Part shown: piece by piece, positions 34,711 through 44,155 of the stretch
Numbering within the stretch: the first letter of the stretch is position 1
How the letters are laid out: each line of letters opens with the position of its first letter
Assembly: GCA_023442775.1 (NCBI GenBank)
Contig: JAEZXH010000018.1
Span: forward strand, 186,001-250,000
Reading direction: 5' to 3'
Source: Bacillota bacterium
GTDB lineage: Bacteria; Bacillota; Clostridia; Tissierellales; Peptoniphilaceae
DNA: 64,000 nucleotides
The notes under the pieces: model-generated
Databases searched by the model: none
Seen by the model: only the letters and a program-made list of their open reading frames with translations
Told to the model about the DNA's origin: nothing
Position numbers and translations under genes: made by a program

Positions 34711-36015
34711 ATGAATCTTGAATTTATCGAAGCACTCAATGAGATTGAGAGAGACAAAGGGGTGTCGAAAGACGCTATCTTCGAAGCTCTCGAGTCCGCA
34801 TTGATCTCAAGTTACAAAAAGAATTTCGGTACGGCGGAAAACGTCGAAGTCGAGATGAATCGTGATACGGGTGAGATTTCTCTCTTCGCCCTGAAAGAAG
34901 TCGTCGACGAAGTCTTTGATCCGCTCTTGGAGATTTCCCTTCAAGATGCCCAAAAGATGAATGGCGCCTATCGCATTGGGGATGTGTATCGTCAGAAGTT
35001 GGAACCGGCAAACTTTGGACGGATCGCCGCCCAAACTGCGAAGCAGGTCGTCATCCAGCGCATCAAAGACGCTGAGCGGGATGTGATTTTTGAAGATTTC
35101 ACCGACCGGGAGAATGAAATCATCACAGGCGATGTGCAACGGGTGAGCAAGAACAATGTCTTTTTTGACTTGGGCAAGACCGAAGCAATTCTTCCTCCCG
35201 CAGAGCAGATGAAGGGAGAACATTACGTCCAAGGACAGCGGATGAAGCTTCTTCTCCTAGAAGTCCGACGTACCTCGAAGGGCCCGCAGGTGGTCTTATC
35301 CCGGTCTCACCCCAATCTCGTGCGCCGACTCTTTGAGTTGGAAGTGCCTGAAATCAGCCAAGGGATTGTCGAGATTTTCTCCATTGCAAGAGAAGCGGGA
35401 TCGAGAACGAAGATTGCCGTCTTCTCACGAGAAGAGGACGTGGATCCCTTGGGAGCATGCGTTGGATTCAAAGGCGCTCGTGTTCGCAGCATTGTCGAAG
35501 AGCTTCACAACGAAAAGATCGATATCGTCATTTGGGAAAAGGACATTGCGAAGTTTATTGCCAATGCCTTGAGTCCTTCAAAAGTCGTGGACGTCTTCAT
35601 CAACGAAGGAGAGAAATCGGCCCTCGTCGTCGTTCCCGATTTTCAACTGTCTCTGGCCATCGGGAAAGAGGGACAAAACGCACGGCTCGCAGCAAAACTT
35701 ACGAGTTGGAAGGTCGACATTAAAAGCGAAACCCAATTCCATGACTATCTCAACGAGAACGGGTTGACCTCTGAGGAGTTGCGGGCACTCTACGAGATTG
35801 ACACCGATGCCGATGATGACATCGATCCGAACACCATTGATTTTGAATCCGTCTTCCCCGAGGTGATTCACGAGGAAGAGGCCATTGCGGAAGAGACCGA
35901 GAGCCTTGAAGAACTTCTCGATGCTTCCATGGAAGGCTCCGAGACTGGAGACGCCTTTGACCTCTATGAGGAAGAGGATGTGTTAGCGGCATTTGAGGAC
36001 GGAGAAGATGCCTAA
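34711..36015 (+). CDS. nusA: Transcription termination/antitermination factor NusA
   Basis: Binds RNA polymerase and nascent RNA and enhances pausing and intrinsic termination. The 434-residue protein has an N-terminal RNAP-binding domain (about 1-125), S1 (about 135-200), and KH1/KH2 (about 210-345; VGFKGARVRS, IGKEGQNARLA). A long acidic C-terminal tail of about 80 residues is an extension beyond the Bacillus-type protein. GGAGG is 5 nt from ATG 34711 and only 2 nt from ATG 34708. Confidence 0.96.
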   Translation: MNLEFIEALNEIERDKGVSKDAIFEALESALISSYKKNFGTAENVEVEMNRDTGEISLFALKEVVDEVFDPLLEISLQDAQKMNGAYRIGDVYRQKLEPANFGRIAAQTAKQVVIQRIKDAERDVIFEDFTDRENEIITGDVQRVSKNNVFFDLGKTEAILPPAEQMKGEHYVQGQRMKLLLLEVRRTSKGPQVVLSRSHPNLVRRLFELEVPEISQGIVEIFSIAREAGSRTKIAVFSREEDVDPLGACVGFKGARVRSIVEELHNEKIDIVIWEKDIAKFIANALSPSKVVDVFINEGEKSALVVVPDFQLSLAIGKEGQNARLAAKLTSWKVDIKSETQFHDYLNENGLTSEELRALYEIDTDADDDIDPNTIDFESVFPEVIHEEEAIAEETESLEELLDASMEGSETGDAFDLYEEEDVLAAFEDGEDA

Positions 36016-36280
36016 GAAAGTCAAGAAAATTCCCATGCGCCGTTGTGTCGGATGTTATGAGAACCATCCTAAATCCGATATGGTGCGGGTTGTGAAAGAT
36101 AAAGAAAATCGAGTCTTTCTCGATCGTACGGGGAAGGCAAATGGACGAGGCGCCTATCTGTGTCCCGATGCAAAATGCCTAGAGCTGGCTCTGAAGAAAA
36201 AAGCACTCGACAGGAGTTTGGAAACTTCCATCGATGCGAAGACGATTGAAGAGCTCAAGGAGGCCATCGAAGAGGAATAG
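36008..36280 (+). CDS. ylxR: YlxR (DUF448) RNA-binding protein
   Basis: A 90-residue protein with the DUF448 signatures MRRCVGCYENHPK and GRGAYLCPD. A nucleic-acid-binding fold is known for the family; in Bacillus it is linked to RNase P regulation. ATG 36008 lies inside the nusA end, and GGAGAAG precedes it. The usual next gene, an L7Ae-like protein, is missing. Confidence 0.92.
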   Translation: MPKKVKKIPMRRCVGCYENHPKSDMVRVVKDKENRVFLDRTGKANGRGAYLCPDAKCLELALKKKALDRSLETSIDAKTIEELKEAIEEE

Positions 36281-36301
36281 GCGCTTATGGGAGGTGCAGA
36301 C

Positions 36302-38521
36302 ATGTCAAAAATTCGAGTTCATGCACTGGCAAAAGAGCTGGACATCAAGAGTGTGGATCTGATGGAGACCTTAAAAAAACTTGAGATTCCAGCGAAGAGC
36401 AACCTCAGCACACTGAGTGCAGAAGAGGCTGAGCGCGTGCGTCAGCACTATCATGCAGCCAAAACCACGAAGACGTCTGCAAAGGACGCACCAAAGCAGA
36501 AACAAGAAGAAAAGAAGCATAAGGACGAGAAGAAGCCAGCTCCTGAGAAGAAAATGGTGAAACAGGAACAGGCTTCCCAAAGAAAACCAAAGGAAAAGAA
36601 AGCGCCGCAACAAGAGAAAAAGGCGTCGGCAAAACGAGGCTCTGGGGAGAACTCTCACCAGAAGACCCAGCAAGAGCGTCCTCAAAAGAAGATGCGCAAG
36701 ACGGGGAAAACCGCCCGTGAAAAGAAGAAACGTGCGCAACAAGCACAACAAGGAGGGAGTGCATTGGTCGAAATTCAGCCCCCTGTGAGCGTCAAGGAAT
36801 TTGCGGATAAAATCTCTGTTCCCGTCGCACAGGTGATGACGAAACTCATTGCTCTGGGCATGATGATTACGCAAAATGAAATGCTCGACCAAGACCTCAT
36901 TGAGTTGCTTGCCGATGAGTTTAAGAAGAAAGTCGTCTTCCAAGCTCCTGAAGAGGAGGAGACGATTGAGGAAAAATATGACCTCGACCAAGAGGATCAT
37001 CCCAACTTCCTCAAAGAACGTCCCCCTGTGATTACGGTGATGGGTCACGTTGACCACGGGAAGACCTCTCTTCTTGACGTCATCAAGTCGACTCGGGTGA
37101 CCGAGGGGGAAGCGGGGGGCATCACCCAACACATCGGGGCCTATACCGTCAATGTGAAGAACAAGAAGGTGACCTTCCTTGACACCCCAGGTCACGAGGC
37201 GTTTACCTCGATGCGCTCTCGCGGTGCACAAGTTACAGATATTGCTGTGCTCGTCGTTGCTGCAGATGACGGCGTCATGCCTCAAACCGTTGAAGCCATC
37301 AACCACGCTCGTGCTGCAGAAGTACCCATTGTCGTCGCGCTGAACAAGATGGATAAAGAGGGGGCCAACCCCGACCGCGTCAAACAGGAACTCATGGAAC
37401 ACAACCTCATTCCCGAGGACTGGGGAGGAGATACCATCGTCGTCCCCGTCAGTGCGCGCACCAAGGACGGGATTGACGAGCTTCTCGACATGATTCTTCT
37501 CGTGGCAGAGATGCAAGAGCTCAAGGCAAACCCCAACCGTCGCGCAGTCGGAACTGTCGTCGAGGCACAGCTCGATAAAGGGAAGGGTCCCATGGCCACT
37601 GTTCTCGTTCAAAAGGGAACCCTACGCTTTGGGGATTCGGTGGTTTCTGGGCGCGCCCATGGTCGAATTCGCGCCATGACCGACGACAAGGATCGGGCTG
37701 TGAAAAAGGCAGGTCCATCGACTCCTGTTGTCATTCTCGGTCTCGACGAGGTCCCCAATGCCGGCGACATGATTTATGCCGTAGAGGACGATAAGCTCGC
37801 CCGCGAGATTGCGGAGAAATACCGTGCAAATGAACGGGAAGAAAAGCTTGCGCAGACCTCGAAGGTGTCCCTGGATAATCTCTTTGAGCGCATCAAGGAA
37901 GGCGAACTGAAAGATCTCAACCTCATCGTTAAAGCGGACGTGAAGGGTTCTGTGGAAGCAGTGAGCCAGTCCCTGTTGAAATTGTCCAATGACGAGGTGA
38001 AGATCAACGTCATCCACGCCGGAGCTGGTGGGATTACGGAGAGTGATATTTCCCTCGCCAATGCTTCAAATGCGCTGGTCATCGGATTTAACGTCCGCCC
38101 CAACATCAATGCCCTCGATATGGCAAAGGCAGAGGATGTGGATGTGCGCACCTATCGCGTCATCTACGACATCATTGAAGATGTGAAGGCCGCTGTTTCC
38201 GGAATGCTCGAGCCGGATATTATCGAAGAGATTCAAGGGCGCTGTGAAGTGCGGCAGACTTTCAAACTCCCGAACAATTCCATTGTCGCCGGAATTTATG
38301 TCCTCAAAGGGAAAATTCTTCGCAATGGGCAGGTGAAAGTACTTCGCGATGACGTGGTCATCCACGAAGGACCCATTGCCTCTCTCAAACGCTTCAAAGA
38401 TGACGCCAAAGAGATCGCGCAAGGTTACGAAGGCGGGATGACTCTTGAAAACTTCAACGACATCAAGGTTGGAGATAGCTTTGAGTGCTTCACCCTTAAA
38501 GAAGTGAAGAAGGAGCTTTAA
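36302..38521 (+). CDS. infB: Translation initiation factor IF-2
   Basis: A GTPase bringing initiator tRNA to the 30S subunit. The 739-residue protein has an N-terminal IF2N domain (1-50), a Lys/Glu/Gln-rich linker (about 55-155), a second IF2N (about 165-215), G1 GHVDHGKT at 248-255, DTPGHEAF, NKMD, then domains II-IV. ATG 36302 is 6 nt from GGGAGGTG; an upstream ATG at 36287 lies before that site. Confidence 0.97.
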   Translation: MSKIRVHALAKELDIKSVDLMETLKKLEIPAKSNLSTLSAEEAERVRQHYHAAKTTKTSAKDAPKQKQEEKKHKDEKKPAPEKKMVKQEQASQRKPKEKKAPQQEKKASAKRGSGENSHQKTQQERPQKKMRKTGKTAREKKKRAQQAQQGGSALVEIQPPVSVKEFADKISVPVAQVMTKLIALGMMITQNEMLDQDLIELLADEFKKKVVFQAPEEEETIEEKYDLDQEDHPNFLKERPPVITVMGHVDHGKTSLLDVIKSTRVTEGEAGGITQHIGAYTVNVKNKKVTFLDTPGHEAFTSMRSRGAQVTDIAVLVVAADDGVMPQTVEAINHARAAEVPIVVALNKMDKEGANPDRVKQELMEHNLIPEDWGGDTIVVPVSARTKDGIDELLDMILLVAEMQELKANPNRRAVGTVVEAQLDKGKGPMATVLVQKGTLRFGDSVVSGRAHGRIRAMTDDKDRAVKKAGPSTPVVILGLDEVPNAGDMIYAVEDDKLAREIAEKYRANEREEKLAQTSKVSLDNLFERIKEGELKDLNLIVKADVKGSVEAVSQSLLKLSNDEVKINVIHAGAGGITESDISLANASNALVIGFNVRPNINALDMAKAEDVDVRTYRVIYDIIEDVKAAVSGMLEPDIIEEIQGRCEVRQTFKLPNNSIVAGIYVLKGKILRNGQVKVLRDDVVIHEGPIASLKRFKDDAKEIAQGYEGGMTLENFNDIKVGDSFECFTLKEVKKEL

Positions 38522-38523
38522 TC

Positions 38524-38877
38524 GTGAAAGAGACGCGTATTCGAAAAATTTCTGAAGAAATCCGCCGCGCTCTCTCGGATATTTTGCGCAATAAGCTCCG
38601 TGACCCACGGGTGGGTGAGCTCGTGAGTATTTCTCATGTTCGAGTCAGCGGTGACCTCTCTCAAGCCCATGTGGGCATCAGTGTATTTGGGAGTGAAGAG
38701 GAGAGAGAAGAGACCTTGAAGGCCCTCGAGCGGGCCAAGGGTTTCTTGCGCACTGAATTGGGCAGAAGTGTGAAGCTGCGCACCGTCCCCGAGCTCATCT
38801 TCGATTCCGATACGACGATTGAGGATTCCATGCACATGTACGAACTCATCCGCGAGGTCAATCATGACGAAGAGTGA
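38524..38877 (+). CDS. rbfA: Ribosome-binding factor A
   Basis: A cold-shock 16S maturation factor. The 117-residue KH-like protein has ISEEIRRALSDIL, LRDPRVG and ELIFDSDTTIEDS. It starts at GTG 38524, 8 nt from AAGGAG at the end of infB, with 2 bp between the genes. The end overlaps nrnA. Confidence 0.95.
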   Translation: MKETRIRKISEEIRRALSDILRNKLRDPRVGELVSISHVRVSGDLSQAHVGISVFGSEEEREETLKALERAKGFLRTELGRSVKLRTVPELIFDSDTTIEDSMHMYELIREVNHDEE

Positions 38878-39829
38878 CCGTTTAGAGGTGTTGACGCGAA
38901 TCGAGGAGGCCCAAGTGGTTCTCCTCGTTTCGCATCTGAATCCAGACGGGGATAACATCGGCAGCACTGCGGCACTTTACGATGATCTCATTCATCGCGG
39001 GAAAGAGGTCTACTGGTACGGAGAAGATGCAGTCCCTGACTTTTTGCAATTCGTTCCCCATGTGGAAAAGCGGGGCTGCGTCTCTCAAAACTCCTTCGAC
39101 CTCGCAATTTCCTTGGACTGCGCCGACCTTGAACGCATGGGGAAGGGCCGAGATCTTTACGAAAGTGCAGACCTTAAAATCAATATCGATCACCACAAAA
39201 CAAACACGATGTTTGGGGACTACAACATCGTAGAGACCCTATCGTCGACCTGTGAAGTCCTCTATCGCTTCCTCGGAGACCAAAGTCCGATGACACCCCA
39301 GCGCGCAACCGCCTACTTCACAGGTCTTTCCAGTGATACGGGCAGTTTCAAATACGATGCCACCACAGAAGAAACACTTTTGATTGCTGCGGACCTACTT
39401 CGTCAAGGAGCAGACCTCACGACGGTCTCTCAAAATCTCTACATGCGACGAAGTTTATCTAAGACTCGTCTCTGGTCTCAGGTTCTTCCACAGATCCAAT
39501 TTCTAAGCGACAATCGCGTCGCCTATCTCCAAGTGTCCCTTGCGCAGATTGAACAAGCAGAAGCAGAGGGCCATGACACCGAGGGGTTGGTGGAATTTCT
39601 TCGAGATACGGAAGGGGTCGAAGTCGCTGTTCTTCTCAAAGAACGGCAAAGTGGTGTGAAGCTCAGTTTGAGAACGAAGTCCTATGCTGATGCGACGCGA
39701 ATTGCAGAACCCTTTGGGGGAGGAGGTCACATTCGAGCTGCGGGTGCAACACTGGCCACCTCTCTTGAAGAGGCAAAAGACCTTGTCCTCGCCTCTGTAG
39801 AAAAGGAGCTCGCCTCGTGCATGGACTGA
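38864..39829 (+). CDS. nrnA: DHH-family oligoribonuclease / pAp phosphatase
   Basis: Degrades nanoRNAs and 3'-phosphoadenosine-5'-phosphate. The 321-residue protein has SHLNPDGDNIGS (DHH motif I, with N-I in place of the usual A/S-L), NIDHHKTN, SDTGSFKY and the C-terminal DHHA1 motif GGGGHIRAAG. ATG 38864 overlaps rbfA by 14 nt. The rbfA-nrnA-truB-ribF order is standard in Bacillota. Confidence 0.93.
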   Translation: MTKSDRLEVLTRIEEAQVVLLVSHLNPDGDNIGSTAALYDDLIHRGKEVYWYGEDAVPDFLQFVPHVEKRGCVSQNSFDLAISLDCADLERMGKGRDLYESADLKINIDHHKTNTMFGDYNIVETLSSTCEVLYRFLGDQSPMTPQRATAYFTGLSSDTGSFKYDATTEETLLIAADLLRQGADLTTVSQNLYMRRSLSKTRLWSQVLPQIQFLSDNRVAYLQVSLAQIEQAEAEGHDTEGLVEFLRDTEGVEVAVLLKERQSGVKLSLRTKSYADATRIAEPFGGGGHIRAAGATLATSLEEAKDLVLASVEKELASCMD

Positions 39830-40701
39830 TTGTCATCGATAAAGAGAAAGGGCTTACTTCTCATGATGTGGTGAACCTTCTGCGCAGGCAGACGGGCATT
39901 CGCAAAATTGGGCACACGGGGACCTTGGACCCTATGGCTACAGGTGTTCTCATCCTCTGTATTGGTCGAGCAACGCGAGTCGCTTCCTATGTTCAAGGTC
40001 ACGACAAGGTCTATCAACTCACCATGGAGTTTGGAAAAGAGACCGACACCCTTGATGCAGAGGGGGAAGTGACGAAGACGTCGGAGGTGATTCCTAGCGA
40101 GGACGCAATCCGAAGTATCCTTCAAGATTTCTTAGGGGAGCAAGAACAGATTCCTCCCATGTACTCTGCGATTAAGGTCAATGGAAAAAAGCTTTACGAG
40201 CACGCTCGAAAAGGGGAAGTCGTTGAGGTTTCTCCGAGACGCGTAACGATTTATTCCATCGAGTTTCTCTCTTACGATGCCCCGAACCTCACCCTTCGTG
40301 TTCACTGTTCTAGTGGGACATACATTCGCTCCTTTGCACGAGACATTGCGTATACCCTTGAGACGGTCGGTCACCTGACGGCTCTTCGTAGGGAGAAGGT
40401 GGGAGAGATTGGCATGGAAGATGCTGTTAATCTCGAGGAGCTTCGTAACATGGACGGAGAAAACATCGAAGCTCTGTTGCTGCCTATGGAGGTCGCCTTG
40501 AAAGATCTTCCAAAACTCGTGGTGGATGATGAAGAGGCAACAAGACTTCGTCATGGACAACATTTGCGCGTAAATGCGCCGCTGTGTCCAGAGCTTTGCA
40601 TTGAAGTCAATGGAGAATTATTGGGAATTGGGGAAGTGGTGCTGCGCGGAAAAAGCCACGTTCTCCATATGACAAAGGGGTTGTCACATGAAGGTTCTTG
40701 A
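39817..40701 (+). CDS. truB: tRNA pseudouridine-55 synthase
   Basis: Makes the T-loop pseudouridine at position 55. The 294-residue protein has the catalytic aspartate in HTGTLDPMATGVL, the PPMYSAIKVNGKKLYEHAR segment, and GTYIRSFARDIA. GTG 39817 is 8 nt from AAGGAG (39803-39808) and overlaps the nrnA end. The C-terminal PUA-like domain is short. Confidence 0.95.
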   Translation: MHGLIVIDKEKGLTSHDVVNLLRRQTGIRKIGHTGTLDPMATGVLILCIGRATRVASYVQGHDKVYQLTMEFGKETDTLDAEGEVTKTSEVIPSEDAIRSILQDFLGEQEQIPPMYSAIKVNGKKLYEHARKGEVVEVSPRRVTIYSIEFLSYDAPNLTLRVHCSSGTYIRSFARDIAYTLETVGHLTALRREKVGEIGMEDAVNLEELRNMDGENIEALLLPMEVALKDLPKLVVDDEEATRLRHGQHLRVNAPLCPELCIEVNGELLGIGEVVLRGKSHVLHMTKGLSHEGS

Positions 40702-41635
40702 TCTCGACAGACAGGAAAATTTCCAAGAATCTGTGATCCTCGCCTTGGGAAACTTTGATGGGCTTCACCTCGGTCATCAAGCCCTCATTCATCATGCCAT
40801 TGCGATGAGTGAGTGCCATCACTGCCTTTCAGGAGTTCTCCTCTTTAAGCAGCACACGAGGTCGACCCTTGAACACCATGGCTTTGAAGCTTTGATGAGT
40901 CGAAATCAAAAATTGCGAATTCTCGAAGAATTGGGGATTGACGTCGTCTTGGAAATCTCCTTCGATGAAGCCCTGCGGGAGATGAGCCCTCAAGCCTTTA
41001 TTGAAAACCTCCTGATTGAACGTCTGCATTGTTTGGGGACCGTCACCGGTGAGGATTATCGGTTTGGGTACCGGGCACAAGGGGACGTCTCATGGTTACA
41101 GCGTGCGCAGGAAGAGGGAAAACTTCTCTGTTGGACAGTTCCTGCGGTCTTGTGGGAGGGTAAAAAGGTGTCCAGTACGTGGATACGCGATGCGATTCGA
41201 GAAGGAGACCTCGCCACAGCAAATGCTCTCCTAGGAAGACCCTATGCCATTGAGGGCACGGTCATCCATGGGAAAAAGTTGGGAAGAACCATCGGGTTTC
41301 CCACCGCAAATATCGGGAGGAACTGCTCCTACGTCATGCCACGCTATGGAGTCTATGACACAGATGTGGTCTATGGCGAGAGGCTCTATCCCGCAGCGAC
41401 AAGTGTGGGGATTAATCCGACAGTACGGGATGAAGGGGTACACGTAGAAGCGCATTTCTTGAATTTTTCGAAGGAAATTTACGGAGAGCACGTGGAAGTA
41501 AAGTTCCTAGAGTTTCTTAGACCCGAGATTGCCTTTGACTCCTTAGAGCCCTTGGCGGAACAAATCAAAAAGGACTGTACACAGGTAAAAAATCGCCTCA
41601 CGCGTTGCGCAGACGATGGGGATATGTTAGGATAG
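40688..41635 (+). CDS. ribF: Bifunctional riboflavin kinase / FAD synthetase
   Basis: Converts riboflavin to FMN and FMN to FAD. The 315-residue protein has an N-terminal adenylyltransferase domain (ALGNFDGLHLGHQ; SSTWIRDAI) and a C-terminal flavokinase domain (GRTIGFPTANI; GINPTV; EAHFLNF; YGEHVEVKFLEFLRPE). It overlaps truB by 14 nt and ends the nusA-type operon before the rpsO leader. Confidence 0.95.
   Translation: MKVLDLDRQENFQESVILALGNFDGLHLGHQALIHHAIAMSECHHCLSGVLLFKQHTRSTLEHHGFEALMSRNQKLRILEELGIDVVLEISFDEALREMSPQAFIENLLIERLHCLGTVTGEDYRFGYRAQGDVSWLQRAQEEGKLLCWTVPAVLWEGKKVSSTWIRDAIREGDLATANALLGRPYAIEGTVIHGKKLGRTIGFPTANIGRNCSYVMPRYGVYDTDVVYGERLYPAATSVGINPTVRDEGVHVEAHFLNFSKEIYGEHVEVKFLEFLRPEIAFDSLEPLAEQIKKDCTQVKNRLTRCADDGDMLG
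41605..41633 (+). promoter_or_regulatory. Candidate promoter of rpsO
   Basis: TTGCGC (41605-41610), 17-bp spacer, TAGGAT (41628-41633), overlapping the ribF end. Both boxes are weak matches. Confidence 0.4.
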
Positions 41636-41646
41636 AAAAGAAGTTA

Positions 41647-41693
41647 CCTCCTACGTGGACGGACGACACCTCGACGCCGCTCTTTGTAGGAGG
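41647..41693 (+). promoter_or_regulatory. Structured rpsO leader (candidate S15 autoregulatory element)
   Basis: A perfect 8-bp stem CCTCCTAC (41647-41654) / GTAGGAGG (41686-41693) encloses 31 GC-rich nt. The true ribosome-binding site AAGGAGG (41706-41712) lies just outside, and the left arm could pair with it instead. Confidence 0.5.
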
Positions 41694-41716
41694 CTCATAG
41701 ACAATAAGGAGGAACC

Positions 41717-41983
41717 ATGATTACTAAAGAGAAGAAAACCGAAATTATCAATGCGTTTAAGCGTTCCGAATCCGATACTGGATCTCCTGAGGTGCAAGTC
41801 GCCATCCTCACCTTCCGTATCAACGATTTGAACGAACACTTGAAGGAACACAAGAAGGATCACCACTCTCGTCGTGGCCTCTTGAAGATGGTTGGTCAAC
41901 GCCGTAATCTCTTGCGTTATCTTCAAAATACGGACATCGAGAGATACCGTGCTCTCATTGAAAAGTTAGGCATTCGTGGTTAA
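41717..41983 (+). CDS. rpsO: 30S ribosomal protein S15
   Basis: 88 residues with the family motifs DTGSPEVQVAILT, HKKDHHSRRGLLKMV and RRNLLRYL. It binds 16S rRNA early in assembly. AAGGAGG is 4 nt before ATG 41717. The leader is structured, and the gene is followed by a terminator and then pnp, the common rpsO-pnp pair. Confidence 0.98.
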   Translation: MITKEKKTEIINAFKRSESDTGSPEVQVAILTFRINDLNEHLKEHKKDHHSRRGLLKMVGQRRNLLRYLQNTDIERYRALIEKLGIRG

Positions 41984-41984
41984 A

Positions 41985-42010
41985 AAGAGCGGGGGACCGC
42001 TCTTTTATTT
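41985..42010 (+). terminator. Intrinsic terminator between rpsO and pnp
   Basis: AAGAGCGG-GGGA-CCGCTCTT followed by TTATTTT. No separate pnp promoter is seen, so partial read-through is likely. Confidence 0.85.
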
Positions 42011-42028
42011 TGTGAAATGGAGACAGCC

Positions 42029-44155
42029 ATGGAAAAAGTATTTCGTACTGAGATCGCAGGTCGGCCCCTCACGGTCAGTATCGGGAAAGTTGCGGAGCAA
42101 GCCAATGGAGCCTGCGTCTGTCGATACGGTGATACGGTTGTCCTCACGACGGCAACGGCGTCGAAAGAACCGCGAGAGGGAATTGATTTCTTCCCCCTCA
42201 GTGTAGAGTATGAAGAGAAGATGTACGCCGTGGGAAAAGTCCCAGGGGGATTTATTAAACGGGAAGGTCGCCCAAGTGAAAAGGCGGTGCTGACGGCACG
42301 TCTCATCGACCGCCCGATTCGTCCCCTCTTTCCCGATGGATTCCGCAACAGCGTCCAGGTGATTGCCACGGTATTAAGCGTGGAGCAAGATCAACAACCA
42401 GATGTGGTCGCCATGCTAGGGTCTTCGATTGCTCTTTCGATTTCAAACATTCCCTTCTCCGGGCCAACGGCTGCGGTTCATGTTGGTTACTGTGACGATC
42501 AGATCGTCATCAACCCCACGGAAGAACAGCGCCAAAAGAGTCGTTTGACCCTCACTGTTGCAGGGACGAAGGATGCCATCATGATGGTGGAAGCAGGTGT
42601 AGAGATTCTCTCCGAAGAGGTGATGATTGAGGCCATCCTCACCGCACATAAAGAGATTCAAAAACTCTGTGCTTTCATCGAAGACATTGTCTCGGAGGTA
42701 GGCGTCGAGAAGATGGAGGTGACTCTCGCCCAACCCGACGAAGAATTCGAAACCCGTATCCGAAATGAGATTAGTGACGATCTCTACGACGCCATCGATA
42801 CTGTGGACAAAAAGGAACGGGAAGCTGGAATTGCAAAGGTGAAGGAAGACCTTGCCCAGATTCTTGGGGAAGAGTATGAAGAGCGCAGTAAGGAAGTGGA
42901 GGAGGCCATCGAAACCCTCACCCGCGAACACGTACGTTCCTCCATCCTCAAAGGAATCCGCCCCGATGGCCGTCATGTCGATGAGATTCGCCCTTTGAGT
43001 GCAGAAGTGGCGCTCCTGCCCCGGACTCACGGTTCCGGACTCTTTACACGAGGACAGACTCAGGTCCTCTCTGTGGCAACTCTCGCAAGTCTCGCGGACG
43101 TCCAAGTCATCGATGGACTGGGAGACGATATTCCAAAACGCTACATCCACCACTACAATTTCCCGCCCTATTGTGTCGGAGAGACGCGTCCTCTTCGCAG
43201 TCCAGGGAGACGTGAGATTGGCCACGGTGCCCTCGCAGAGAGAGCACTCATTCCCGTTCTTCCCACGGAAGATGAGTTCCCCTATGCCATTCGTGTTGTC
43301 AGTGAAGTCTTAAGCTCGAATGGTTCTTCCTCCATGGCAAGTGTTTGTGGATCGACGATGAGCTTGATGGATGCAGGGGTCCCCATTTCCGCTCCAGTTG
43401 CAGGGATTGCAATGGGACTGATCAAGGAAGATGACCAAGTGCAGATTCTCACGGACATCCAAGGCCTCGAAGATCACCTCGGCGATATGGACTTTAAGGT
43501 GGCCGGGACAAGAGAAGGAATTACTGCCCTTCAGATGGACATCAAGATTGATGGTATTGACGAGAAAATCCTGAGAGAAGCATTGGAGAAGGCGAAAAAT
43601 GCCCGTTTCCGCATCCTCGATACCATCCACGGGGCCATTGAAGCACCTCGGGAAGAGCTGTCTCCCTATGCTCCATTGATTTTCACCATGACCATCGATC
43701 CCGAGAAGATCGGGGAAGTCATTGGTTCTGGCGGAAAGACGATCAATCGAATTATCGAAGAGACCCACGTCAAGATTGATATTGAAGACAATGGTCGTAT
43801 CTCCATCCTCGCTGAAGACAAGGAACAAGCCCAAAGAGCCATGGAGCGCATCGAAGAGATTGTTCGTGACGTGGAAGTCGGAGAGGTCTATGTAGGCACG
43901 GTGAAGAAGATTGCCAAGTTTGGTGCTTTCGTGGAAATCTTAAAGGGTAGAGAAGGGCTTTTGCACATCTCCAACATTGAGCACGAACGGATTGACCGCG
44001 TGGAAGATATTCTTGCCGTAGGGGACAAGGTTCGTGTCAAGGTGATGGATATTGAGCCAAATGGAAAGATTAGTCTCTCGCGCAAGGCTCTTCTTCCGAA
44101 GGACAGAAAAGAGAAAGAGCAACAACAAGGAGATGACCAGACCGATGGAAACTAA
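42029..44155 (+). CDS. pnp: Polyribonucleotide nucleotidyltransferase (PNPase)
   Basis: A 3'-5' phosphorolytic exoribonuclease of the RNA degradosome. The 708-residue protein has two RNase PH domains (the second with PRTHGSGLFTRGQTQ), a KH domain (IGSGGKTINRIIEET) and a C-terminal S1 domain (VGTVKKIAKFGAFVE). GGAG (42019-42022) is 6 nt from ATG 42029; ATG 42017 lies before it. RNase Y, a known partner, is encoded at 54.6 kb. Confidence 0.97.
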   Translation: MEKVFRTEIAGRPLTVSIGKVAEQANGACVCRYGDTVVLTTATASKEPREGIDFFPLSVEYEEKMYAVGKVPGGFIKREGRPSEKAVLTARLIDRPIRPLFPDGFRNSVQVIATVLSVEQDQQPDVVAMLGSSIALSISNIPFSGPTAAVHVGYCDDQIVINPTEEQRQKSRLTLTVAGTKDAIMMVEAGVEILSEEVMIEAILTAHKEIQKLCAFIEDIVSEVGVEKMEVTLAQPDEEFETRIRNEISDDLYDAIDTVDKKEREAGIAKVKEDLAQILGEEYEERSKEVEEAIETLTREHVRSSILKGIRPDGRHVDEIRPLSAEVALLPRTHGSGLFTRGQTQVLSVATLASLADVQVIDGLGDDIPKRYIHHYNFPPYCVGETRPLRSPGRREIGHGALAERALIPVLPTEDEFPYAIRVVSEVLSSNGSSSMASVCGSTMSLMDAGVPISAPVAGIAMGLIKEDDQVQILTDIQGLEDHLGDMDFKVAGTREGITALQMDIKIDGIDEKILREALEKAKNARFRILDTIHGAIEAPREELSPYAPLIFTMTIDPEKIGEVIGSGGKTINRIIEETHVKIDIEDNGRISILAEDKEQAQRAMERIEEIVRDVEVGEVYVGTVKKIAKFGAFVEILKGREGLLHISNIEHERIDRVEDILAVGDKVRVKVMDIEPNGKISLSRKALLPKDRKEKEQQQGDDQTDGN

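Noticed and set aside
36371..37612. 413-codon minus-strand frame opposite infB
   Set aside because: It mirrors the Lys/Glu-rich linker of IF-2, whose codons seldom give stops on the other strand. No family motif and it is inside a certain gene.
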